Of a stretch of DNA of 64,000 bases, positions 12,763 through 22,600 are shown one piece after another (position 1 is the first letter of the stretch; every line of letters begins with the position of its first letter). The notes beneath the pieces are model-generated. The model had not been told where the DNA came from and made no database searches. It saw only the letters and a list, made by a program, of their open reading frames with translations. Source of the DNA: Alopecurus myosuroides. Lineage: Eukaryota; Streptophyta; Magnoliopsida; Poales; Poaceae. The stretch spans positions 49,973,827 to 50,037,826 of the forward strand of contig CM054063.1 of the NCBI GenBank assembly GCA_028641055.1, given 5' to 3'. The translations under genes and the position numbers were made by a program.

Positions 12763-13001
12763 ATGACGTACTACGTGGTGTTCGAGGGTCGGGTTCCAGG
12801 AGTCTATGACGAGTGGAAGGACTGTAAAGCACAGGTGCACAAGTCCAGCGGCAACTACTATCAAGGATACGAGACTAGACACGAGGCGGTTGCCAAGTGG
12901 AGGGCCACCAGTCAAAGAAGAAGAACAAGATGAAGACCTCCGTCGTGCTCCCGCTGTTGCTCACCATCGCCGTGCTTGTAGTATATTTCATCCTAGCTTA
13001 G
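12763..13001 (+). pseudogene. RNase H1 N-terminal/viroplasmin-like domain with C-terminal membrane segment, 1-nt frameshift
   Basis: An exon starts after TATATAG at 12763. Its 56 codons open MTYYVVFEGRVPGVYDEW and carry the YYVV.GR.PGVY..W..C..QV......Y.....T..EA pattern of the RNase H1 N-terminal hybrid-binding domain (Cauli_VI family). The frame stops at 12931-12933, but the overlapping frame from 12930 reads MKTSVVLPLLLTIAVLVVYF and ends at 13001, a clear single membrane helix. A one-base indel between them would explain the break, so the ancestral product was probably a small tail-anchored protein. It is the last coding piece before the CACTA 3' end. Function in transposition is unknown. 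Confidence 0.6.
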
Positions 13002-13259
13002 GCGGTGGCTGGTGACCACCATTTGTAACTTGACATCATCGATGAACTATGTGGTGACAATGTTCGACAATGTTTGACTAACTTTGAACCAATTCGATAC
13101 TTTGCACTATGTATCACTATTCTAAGTAATGTGTGACTTATATCTTTGTCAAATATCACTACTATGTTATATGTTTGTCAAATATCACCGCCTGTGTATT
13201 GAAAATGTATAAATCCTATAATATACCTGTATTTATACCAGAAACAAATTAAATTTCGA

Positions 13260-13575
13260 AATACTGCATATTTGTTCTGTGGCGCACCAAGTAATATTTC
13301 TGTGGCGCGTCTCTTTCTGTGGTGCACCACAGGTTGCTGCACCACAGAATCTATAATTTCTGTGGCGCAGGGGACGGGTGCGCCATAGAATATACTATTT
13401 TTGTGGCGCAGGTGAGGGGTGCGCCATAGAATCTACTATTTCTATGGCGTAGGGGAGGGGTGCGCCATAGAAAAATAATTTAGTGGTGTGGATTCTGTGG
13501 CGCACCCATGTGGCAACAGGGTGCGCCACATAATCAATATTTGGTGCGCCACAGATGGCCCTTTCTGTACTAGTG
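13260..13575 (+). repeat. CACTA-1 subterminal repeats and 3' terminal inverted repeat
   Basis: At least ten copies of a TGTGGCGCACC / GGTGCGCCACA-like word, many with TCTGTGG or CCATAGAAT extensions, occur in both orientations, ending in the terminal repeat at about 13552-13575. Such arrays bind TNPA-type proteins in the En/Spm family. Region 13002-13259 just upstream is AT-rich with no recognisable content. Confidence 0.85.
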
Positions 13576-13745
13576 GGTTCCACGTTGTTGCTGACACCGG
13601 TGAGCCATCAGCACCGTCAGTGGCATCAACCTTTCGAAGATCCTCTTTCTCCTACTGGATTGATAACATTGGTTCTTAACCGAGAGAAATTCTTACTGCT
13701 GCAATCATCACACCCTCCTCTTGGGGTTCCCAACGCACCATCCAT
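13576..13745 (+). repeat. Diverged fragment of an Athila-type LTR
   Basis: It resembles the last part of the LTRs at 36745-38274 and 41825-43403: GGTTCCACGTTG, CCTCCTACTGG-like and TTGGGGTTCCCAACG occur in the same order with similar spacing. Divergence is far higher than between the two full LTRs. CACTA-1 landed in this fragment. Confidence 0.6.
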
Positions 13746-14223
13746 GGTTTCTGTAGCAAGAATTTCTAGCACCATTGCTAGGGATTTAAAGTCAACTCTG
13801 CAAGCGATCAGGTATGTGCCCTAAGTTTGTTTGTAAAGGATTCGATTCCGCCTCAAAGGGGATCAATAGTGGAAGGTGGACTAGGCCTTTGTGGTGGGGT
13901 TCATCGGAGAATAGGGTGAGCCCTTTGTGGCGTTGAGTAGGCCTTCGTGGCCAGCTCACACCCCTCCAACGAGACGTAATCCCTTAACAAAGAGGAACTC
14001 AGGATTACATCGTGTCTCCGCGTGCTTCATATCGGTTATGTCGTTGCCTTCCCCCTTACTTGTGCTTGTATTGTGTTTGTGCTTGTTGTTGTCATATAGG
14101 TAAATTCACCGTAGTTGCATTATCTAGAGAATTTACCTTTATGTAAAACCTAAACTTGTAGAAAAATTAAAATTGGTCATAGCACCTATTCACCCCCCTC
14201 TAGGTGCCCATACATTACTTTCA
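13746..14223 (+). repeat. Probable LTR-retrotransposon fragment, Copia-like tail
   Basis: No gene. It contains CATCGTGTCTCCGCGTGCTTC near 14009 and, near its end, CACCCCCCTCTAGGTG; such pyrimidine-rich ends are common in Triticeae Copia LTRs and their leaders. The last bases, CTTTCAG, also make a good splice acceptor for the exon that follows, so this piece may lie in an intron of the mobile-domain gene. Confidence 0.4.
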
Positions 14224-15040
14224 GACGTGTACACTGCCGTTATTTGACAGCCATACACAAATGACGCCGTACACGCAAGAAATCCTGGCGGCCTATCTAG
14301 GCTCTGCACAGATGATCGGGCGTACTGGATGACAAATCTAAGATCATATTCGACATCTACGTTGAGGAGATGGCCCAACAGAGGGTTATGAGGCAGCTTG
14401 GTCTACTCCAGGATACCGATCCCCCTCCGACAGAGGAACCCCTGCCCAATAGAATTCACAAGTACGTCTATTTATTTAATGTTTCATTCTATTTCACAAT
14501 ATTAGACGTTCAAGCACTAATTACTTGGAGAATTTACACTGCAATTTCAGGAAAACTAGGAAGGGGTCCAAAAGGACCGTCGCAGACTGGCTGATGAGCC
14601 TTCAGTCCTACGTTATAGAGTGGGAGACAACAACGACACGACTCTGCCAAGAGGCTCGGGAGTTTGATATCGACATATTCAATGAATACCTCGAGAAATA
14701 CATGACTGGGACAAGGCTACGCATCGTGGAACACGCTGAGCCGGAACAGATACCAACCCCTGCTACATGGGATACGTACCTGAGCTATGATACTTTCGGT
14801 AGCAGACATCTCGCGGTAATAATCCTTCTTGTTCTGCAAACATTTGTCATGATACGTACAATCTCGTACTCAACTAATAAACATTAAAACAATTGCAGGC
14901 CGCCATGACACTTGCCGTTCATGAAGAGGTGCAGGTGTTTGGACGATCAGTGTCTCCTGGATGTCTTCTACCACGCCCGCCTCAGTTGGTGACCTCAGCC
15001 GAGCGCCTAGAGGGGAAGCTACGAGATATCTACCGGAACA
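14224..15040 (+). pseudogene. Plant-mobile-domain (MAIN-like) gene, 5' remnant
   Basis: Three exons can be read: 14224-14461, 14551-14815 and 14899 onward, with clean GT/AG introns 14462-14550 and 14816-14898. The product includes VYTAVI, RVMRQLGLLQD, a PPPTE..LP..IHK segment, KTRKGSKRTVADW and PPQLVTSAERLEGKLRDIYR, resembling the C-terminal half of the plant mobile domain (PF10536, MAIN/MAIL1 and TE relatives). A TGG-to-TGA change near 14249 and a frameshift near 14335 break exon 1. The third exon is cut at 15040 by Tat-A and resumes at 24874. Such domains occur both in Mutator-like elements and in host genes; which this was cannot be told here. Confidence 0.6.
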
Positions 15041-15599
15041 CGTAGTAGTTTTCATAGACGGGGGTGCCATGAGACTACGGTAGAGACGTGGGGTAACGGG
15101 ATAGCGTAGTAACACAGAACACGGGATTTTACCCAGGTTCGGTACGTCGTGACAGTACGGCGTACCTACTCCTGCACTTCTCACTAATTGGGACTAAAGC
15201 CCGTTTAACAGGGTTACAATGTGAGGGTGTAGATCTAGCTACTCGGCGAGGATGAGCTTCTCGGCGAGTTGCGTAGAGCTTCTCTGTTGTGCGGTAAAGA
15301 ACTTGAACCTAACTTGTTTAATCTCTCTCCCGTCCGGCTTTATATAATAGCCGGGTTAGGGCTTACAGAATCAGAAACCTAGAAGACTACGTTTAACTTG
15401 TAACTTGGAAAGCAAGGAATTCGTCTTCTCCTCCAAGCCAGATCACACGGGCCGTGATCCGGGTTCTTCTAGAATCCGGCTTCTGCGCGTCGGACTACTG
15501 GGCCGCCCAATGGACCTGAGCCCATTACCTGTAGGCCACCCTGGTAGTCCAGCTCTTTATCTACCATCTTCTATACCCCTATTCAGTATATATCCGACA
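15041..15599 (-). repeat. 3' LTR of Tat-A
   Basis: On the minus strand it starts TGTCGGATATATACTG and lacks only the final 11 bp (CATCGTAG is shortened to CGTAG at the junction). It matches 24315-24873 and the Tat-B LTR at 58632-59205. A TATA-like TATATAA lies at 15338-15350, enclosed by an inverted CCGGCT/AGCCGG. Next to it at 15600-15612 is a polypurine tract on the minus strand (CCTGGGGGCTAC). Confidence 0.92.
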
Positions 15600-15945
15600 G
15601 TAGCCCCCAGGAAGGATCAAAACTCTGATTCTCCGTCTTTCGTCAAATACATTTTGTCCGGGAAATCTTGATTCAGCAGTCTTGATTCTTTCTACTTTCC
15701 TTTTAAAGGAAATGGTAACATAAAACTCGGAACTCTGAAAATCCGGCTTTTCTTCTCGCGATCCTTCGCGGAAAAGGAACTTCTAACGTCAGCGTCTTAA
15801 TCATGCTGACGCAAGCGACGCTCGGTTTCACGCGGGAAACCCCTCAGCGTATCTCTGACAGATTCTCACGGGAAACGAGGAGATAGCCATCATTCCTCTG
15901 TCGTTTCATTTCCCGGATTTTCCGGCGAGCGACACGCGTCGAACA

Positions 15946-16001
15946 TCCAACGGTCGAAAGAGCCGTTGGCACGTATCTAAACGGCTTTCCGGCTATAAAT
16001 A
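15946..16001 (+). promoter_or_regulatory. Promoter of the Tat-A antisense gene: paired MSA-like motifs plus TATA box
   Basis: TCCAACGGTC (15946-15955) and GCCGTTGGC (15962-15970) form an inverted pair of AACGG cores. The first fits the mitosis-specific activator consensus YCYAACGGYY bound by three-repeat MYB factors. TATAAATA follows at 15994-16001, and the start codon comes about 135 bp later, after a CT-rich leader. The same arrangement is conserved in Tat-B. Binding is an inference from motif and spacing. Confidence 0.6.
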
Positions 16002-16136
16002 GCCATCCTCGTCCTCATCGGAAACTTTCCTCACTCCCCCACTGCCTACGCCATTGCTGCGAACGCGAGCTCGAGAGCAAAGAACTTGTCCCAGGCGCTC
16101 ACCGCATCCAAGCACACCGAAACGTAACGCCACAAG

Positions 16137-19055
16137 ATGGCCTCCTCGCCGTCATCGCCGACCCGCGCCGCCATCGACGAGCTGATCAGCGATCTGGATC
16201 CGCAGCCGGGATCGCCCAAGCTCACCGGCGACGTGCCGGAGAAGACCACGGCCTCCGCGGCGGGCGGAGAAAACACTTCCGCCGCCGCGGACATAGCGAC
16301 ATCGAGTGCCGCGACAACCCCGCCGTTTGCACCTGAAACGGCGGAGGAAAAGATCGAGCTCCTCGGCGACGAACTTGCCGCCGCGGAGGCCGCCGCCGCC
16401 GGAGCAGACGAGGAAGCGGAATCTGCACGCAACTGGAGTGCCTGCAGTATTCCCCCGGCTCTCCTTCCAAACTTGGAAAAGGAGGGCCTGGTTCTTAAGA
16501 AGAAATGGCGGCTGCCAGAAGACGAGACCGAGCCTACGCCAAAAAATGGCGAAAGGGTCCTTCTCTGTTCCCACCTTCTTCGAGGTATGGGACTTCCACC
16601 TTCTTCCTTCTTCCTCCAAATCCTTTCTCACTACAACATCCAGCCCCATAACCTTCCTCCCAATTCCATCCTCTACATGGCCGGCTTCCAGGCTTTGTTT
16701 GAGGGCTAGAACCTAGGTTAGATTTCTGGACTTACTGCTTCGGGGTTAAGCGGAACTCTTCGGAGGGCGCACTCCCGACTTGCGGGACCATATCTTTCAC
16801 TCTTCGGAGATTCCGAGAAGATTGGTTCCCCAAGATAAAAACTTCGGAATCCGTCAAATTTTGGACGGGTTCCTTCTTTTATCACCCCAACGTGCCTTTC
16901 CCTAAGGAAGCTGTCGGGGTTCCACCTTTCGTGAACTCTACCGCAGTTCCCCAGGATAACTGGGGAACGGAAGCCGTCCAGGTTCTGCCGCCAGATCTAC
17001 TAAAGATCAAGCGGCGCATCGCCAAGTTCACCTCCATGGATCCGCCTCTAACCGGCATGGACACGGTTCTATGCTGGCTGATTAGGCGAATCCAGCCACT
17101 AGCCAACCACAGCGGCCGTCTCCTGTGCGAATACACGGGAGTCAAGGATCCGATGCGGACAACCACCAAGGATTGGCCCGCAAAGGAGCTTCGCTGGCGC
17201 ATCAACCAATTGGTCGCATCACGCGACCAATACGAGGCGAGTCGGCCAATGTACACGGCCGAAAATCCGGTTCCCAAGGTAATTTTTCAGTCATTTGGGT
17301 ACAATTTTATTTTTTCTCGGATTTCCTAGCTTCTGATTTTGATCTTGCTTGTCCGACAGTTCGCGGATCTTTCAGATTCGGACTTGGTATCCGAGGCTGA
17401 GCTGGACGCGCTGCGCACCGCCGCTACAGGTGGACGCAAGCGCAAGAAGATAACTTCCTCGGAAGAAATTATCGATCTTGACGGAATCCCCGTCGCCACT
17501 TCCAGGTTCTTTCTTCTGGGTTCTGCTTTCTTTTATGGGAACTTTTCATCCATCTTCAGTTTTTTGACTTTTCCGGGTTTTTTGTTTTTAGCCTGCAGCC
17601 TTCCACCCTGAAGCCGAAGAAGCTGAAGAAACACAAGGTTTCTTCCAGCCGAGGCAGCCAACCTTCTCCCGCCGTCGCCCCGGACACGCCACGCACAATG
17701 GCGGAAGAGCCTACTGCAGCCCCCACCACCAAGCCCCCGGAGCCCAGCCAGCCCATTGTGTCCGACACAGACACGAGGGAAAGGGCGGCCCCAGAGGTGG
17801 GAAAATTTTCTCGGACTTTCGACGAGGAAATTCCCACCTTTGACAAGGATTTCAAAGCTATCAACGACGGCCTGGACGCAGCCGGGAATCTCTTCGCGGA
17901 ATACGCGAAAGAGTTTAAAGAAAACTTGGCAGGTTTGCAGCGCATGAGCCAGGTATATAACTCTAGCCCCCAAGCATTAAACAAAATGCGTGCTTTTTGC
18001 TTTGATGTTTTTTGTAGTCATTCTTCTCCTTGCTATGTTTCAGCAAACCTCCGAAGCCATTAACATGGAAGTTTTCAAGAAACTCACCATCAAGAATAAA
18101 GAAGTTAGAAGTCTTCTTTCTATTCTTGAAGAAAGGGAGGCAGAGCTGGAATCATCTAAGCTCGCACTGTCGGAAACACAAGGTAAGCATTTTCCTTCTG
18201 AAATTTCCGATTCAATCATTTGCCTAAGTTTTTCCCGAGAAGCTGGCTAACTCGGATTTTTTTCTTGCTTTTCAGCTGCATTAGCTCAGGCTAAACAAGC
18301 AGCGGAAGATTCTGGCAATGCCGAAATTCTCCGCAAGGAGAATGTTGAGCTTCACAAGAACCTTGTGAAAGCACAACAAGACCTGGAAGCCAGCAACATG
18401 GCCCTTGGAATGTCCAATTCCAAGGCTTCCGAACAGGCGGAGAAGGACAAATCCACCATTCAGGATTTGACCGACGCTCTGAACCTTCGCCTGGAGGAAG
18501 TTTCCGAGATCGACAAACTCATCGGTAAATCTCTGACTCATTTTATCATCTTTCCATGTTTTACTTTCTCTGTTTTTCCGTCTAACCCTTTTGGGTGTTT
18601 TATTGGAAAAACCAGGAGATACCCCAGATGGCACTCGGGTTGCAGGCATCCGAGATTTCGGGGAGACATGGACTTTGATCAAGGCTGCTGCAACGCAGCT
18701 GGTAGACAAGTTTCTTCCCGAAAAATCTGGGGAATGCTCGGAGGTTGAAAAACTTCCGGGTGCCATCATGGAGGTGGCGGAGTCCAAGGAGTCCCTTCTT
18801 CGCTCCGCTGCACGGGGTGGTGCGCGCATGGCTCTCGGCCTCATGCGCATGCACTACCCCACTGCTAAATCCTGGCGCGTGGCATCCGGTGTCCCTCAAG
18901 GATACACGGATATTCAGCGAAACACCATCTTTGGTGAAGTCAAAGGCCACGCCACCCAGATTGCCTCCATGGTGAATATCTCCGTCAACTATCCAGAAGA
19001 GGAGATCCCTCCGATCCCCGAAGACGAAAGCAGCGAGGAGGAGTCAGACGCTTGA
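16137..19055 (+). pseudogene. Tat-A antisense gene (Transposase_28-like 'putative gypsy type transposon' family), frameshifted
   Basis: Six exons are read: 16137-17278, 17360-17505, 17592-17952, 18044-18182, 18276-18524 and 18616-19055, all with GT/AG introns. Exon 1 has an Ala/Glu-rich start, then GMGLPPSSFFLQILSHY and PNSILYMAGFQALFEG, typical of PF04195. About 10 nt are missing near 16707 compared with Tat-B, giving a stop at 16707-16709; the frame then continues in another register to 17278. Later exons give a basic RKRKK stretch, a coiled-coil region and a conserved C-terminal block (RSAARGGARMALGLM near 18803). An extra intron (17506-17591) is absent from Tat-B. The gene lies antisense to gag-pol. 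Biochemical function is unknown; the transposase label is only a family name. Confidence 0.82.
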
Positions 19056-19670
19056 AGGGTTACCTGAAACCTGGATAGCAAAAGTAGACAATAGGAGCAT
19101 TACTGTTCTTTTAATGTAATCCAAAATGTAATGCTTCTTTTTGTATGAATGAAACTTCCGTCTTTTGCAGTTTAAATTATGAAATTCTTTGCAAGTTTTT
19201 TGGATTTTATCATTCCTTTATCTTCTAAGTTCTCTGGTGTATATGCTTTAACTGTCCTTAGTGTTTGAAATGGCTCAAATAGCAATATGAATCTTCATGC
19301 CGAGTAACTGGGGACGAACCAAGCAGTTTTGAAACTCGGAAACATGGACCATGCTAAAGGCATTTTTACTAACTAGTTCCAGTAACCCAACACACACACA
19401 ATCAGATAAGACTTAGAGAAAACAAGGAAAGTTTTAAGTGAAACTTGGGCACGCAGGCAATTCAAGTTTCCCTTAGCCGTTAACAGGCTGAAAAATCATT
19501 CAGTTTTGTAACGCCGAGTACGCAAGCACAATTCGGGTTAACGTTGAGAAATTTGTAAGATCATTGGGAAATAGATGAGGCGGAAACACTTTGCACTTAT
19601 AAAGAATATGGATGACAGCATTCCGACAACTTTATTTCATGATCTCAAAAGATGTTTACATAGAATTGAA
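19056..19670. other. Tat-A spacer between the antisense gene and pol, convergent 3' ends
   Basis: This spacer receives the 3' ends of two opposing transcripts. It matches 62517-63109 of Tat-B in several blocks (ACTGGGGACGAACCAA, TTGGGCACGCAGGCA). AATGTAA and AATGAA words at 19115-19150 are plausible poly-A signals for the antisense gene. No coding content. Confidence 0.6.
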
Positions 19671-22600
19671 CTAAGTACGGAAAGGTACATAACTTGCTAG
19701 ACGTTCCCAGGCTTCCGCAATCCACTTGACTTTGTCGAATTTTTTCAGCAGCTTGTAGAGTGGTAAGGCTTTATCCCCCAGCCGACTAATAAATCTGCTG
19801 AGGGCTGCAGCGGAACCCGTCAACCTTTGGACATCTTTTACACATGTAGGTTTTGAGATGTTCAAGATTGCCTTGATCTTTTCCGGTTTAACTTCTATTC
19901 CTCTGTGGGAAACAATGAAACCCAGAAGTTTTCCTGAGGGAACCCCGAATACGCACTTAGATGGGTTCAGCTTCATCTTGTAAGTGCGTAAGTTCTCGAA
20001 AGTTTCTCGCAGATCCTCAAGGAGTGTATCTTTTCCCTTGGTTACGACAGCGATATCGTCCACATAAACATGGACGTTTCTGCCAATCTGACTATGCAAA
20101 CAGCGTTGCATGCAACGCTGGTAGGTTGCACCTGCGTTCTTCAGGCCAAAATGCATGGTTACGTAATAGTACGTCCCATACGGGGTTATAAAAGAAGTCT
20201 TGATTTGATCTTCCTTTTTCATGCGTATTTGGTGGTACCCGGAGTATGCATCCAAAAAGCATAAAAGCTCGGAGCCTGCAGTGGCATCTATTATTTGATC
20301 GATTCGCGGTAATGCGAACCTATCTTTCGGACACAATTTGTTCAATCCTGTGTAATCTGTACACATTCTAAGAGCAGTGGTGTCTTTCTTCGGTACTAGG
20401 ACCGGATTTGCGGACCAATCAGTATGGATTACTTCCTTGATGAAATCCGCTGCTAAAAGCCGGATAATTTCCTTGCCAATAGCCTTCCGTCTTCTTCCGT
20501 CAAATCGACGGAGACCTTGTTTGACGGGTTTTGATCCGGGAATAACCTTGAGTTGGTGCTCAGCAAGTTCCCTGGGTACGCCTGGCATGTCAGCTGGACA
20601 CCAGGCAAAAATATCCCAGTTCTCACGGAGGAACTTGATGAGCTCGCCTTCCTATTTGTCGGTCATCCCAGTCCCTACGATGACAAATTTTGTCGGATCT
20701 TTGGGATCTAGGATTACCTGTCTTGTATTCTCGGAGGCTTTGAAGCTATATGTTGGCTTCCGAGTTTCTTTTCCTGCCGGCATTTCTTTCGGCGATACCT
20801 CCTTGGCTAATTCCTTCAGTTCCTCCTTTGCTATAACTCTTTGAGCGCAAAGGGCGTTTTCTTTCTCCAACTCGTTTGCCAGCTTGAAATCACCGGCTAT
20901 GGTGATTACTCCTCCTTTGGGTCCTGGCATTTTCAGCTTGTTGTAGATATAACAGGATCTTGCCATGAATTTGGCGAAAGCTGGACGTCCGAGTATTGCG
21001 TGATACACGCTTTCGAACGGCACTACTTCGAAGGATACTTTTTCCTATCGGAAATGATCTTTATCTCCGAAGGTGACATCTAGGGAAATTTCTCCTAGGG
21101 ATCGTGCTTGCCTGCCAGGAACAATGCCATGGAAGCGTATATTGCTGTAGTTGAGCTGGGACTCGGAGATCTTCAAGTGCTTCAGTGTAGCCAGGTACAT
21201 TATATTAATGCTGGATCCTCCGTCCATCAGCACTCTTCTTAGCCTAGTGTTTTGAACAATAGGGCTGACAACAAGAGCTTGTGTGCCGGGTTCAGGGATA
21301 TTTCCGGGATGATCAGACTGATCCCAGACTATTGGCGTGTTGGAGTACTTCAAGTATTTCAGGGTCGCGGGAATAACCGCGTTTATTTCCCGAAGTGTTC
21401 TTTTGGCCACCTTTGCTGACGGGGTTGCTAAGAAAGTTAGCATTGCTTCTCCGTCAACTCTCGGAAATTTGGGTTCGCCCTTTCGCTGTTGTTCCTGGAT
21501 TTTGTCATCAGTGTCCGATTCACTGTCTTCCTTTTCAGCTTCTGGCTTTTGTTTGGCAGGTTTCCTTTTGGAACCCTTTCCTTTATTTCCGGATCCTGCA
21601 TTGCCTTTCATATGCTTGTTTAGCCGACATTGCGCATTTGTGTGGGTTGGTTTCCCAAATTGCGAGTGGTGGACGCAGGGTTCCGACTTAATTCTCTCCC
21701 ATTCTTCGGGAGTGTAATTGATTGGATCTGGGCTGCGACCTTTCCACTTATTTCCCTTATCTCCTCCAAAGGCTATGTTGACCTCCTTGGGCTTTGTCGT
21801 TGACTCTGGAGTTCCTTTTTTGTCAGAACGAGGGGTTTTCTTGGCGAGTATTAGTGACTCAATATTGCCTCCTCTTGCTCTGATATCATCTTCGGCTGCA
21901 GCGTTCTCATTAGCGGTTGTAAGCATAGATCCGAGATCTTTGTGCTGTTTAGAACCAACCATGAACGGTACGAGTCCGGGTTTTAGGCCATTGACGAAAG
22001 CATGCATTGCTTGTACGTCAGTTACTCCAGAACAACTATTCTTCATTGCAGTCCATCTGGAGATGAAATCCACGTATGGTTCATCCTCAAATTGGGTGCA
22101 ACGGTTCAGCTGGTTGATGCTATTTGGGCGTTTGTATGTTCCCCGAAAATGCTGAGTGAATACTCTAGCCATATCATCCCAGCTGTCAACAGTTCTTGAT
22201 GGTAAACCATTGATCCAATCTCTGGCTCCGTCTAGCAACATTAGGGGAAGAAACTTGACAGCTTCCAGGTCTGTCCCATTGTTGATTTGGACGGCTGTAT
22301 AATAATCTGAGAGCCAGGTATCCGGGTTTGTACTGCCGGTATATTTTTGGTAGGTTGGACCAACTTTGGCGAAGCCAGAATGCAGGGTTATTCTTCGGAT
22401 CCTGTCAGTAAAACACTTAGGACCAAAGTATAGATCATCCTTTTCTGCTCTATCAATGTGTGCAGAATATCTTCCGGCTGAATGGACAGAAGGGGATCTG
22501 CTCCTTTCTTTTCCATTGTTGCGCGGACGCGCTTTTCCGAGGTTATCTCTATCTCTTCCGTGTTCACGTCCTTTTGGGTTAGGCGGAGTTCTGCTTCTGT

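Larger units (their letters stand above)
8882..13575 (+). mobile_element. CACTA-1: 3' part of a CACTA (En/Spm-type) DNA transposon
   Basis: The right end at 13571-13575 is TAGTG; read on the minus strand the terminus is CACTAGTACAGAAAGGGCC, a classical CACTA terminal repeat. It is preceded by subterminal copies of GGTGCGCCACA in both orientations. Coding remnants typical of CACTA ORF2 lie inside on the + strand. The left end is missing here because the LARD-like element inserted into an exon at 8881/8882; the 5' half should lie left of the window beyond the 5' LTR. Confidence 0.88.

Noticed and set aside
16046..16649. Minus-strand frames of 128 and 165 codons over exon 1 of the Tat-A antisense gene
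   Set aside because: Shadows of the GC-rich plus-strand exon, which has family motifs and splice sites.
20652..21047. Programmed stop-codon readthrough at the two TAG codons
   Set aside because: Two stops, both explained by single C-to-T changes, fit decay better; kept only as an alternative.
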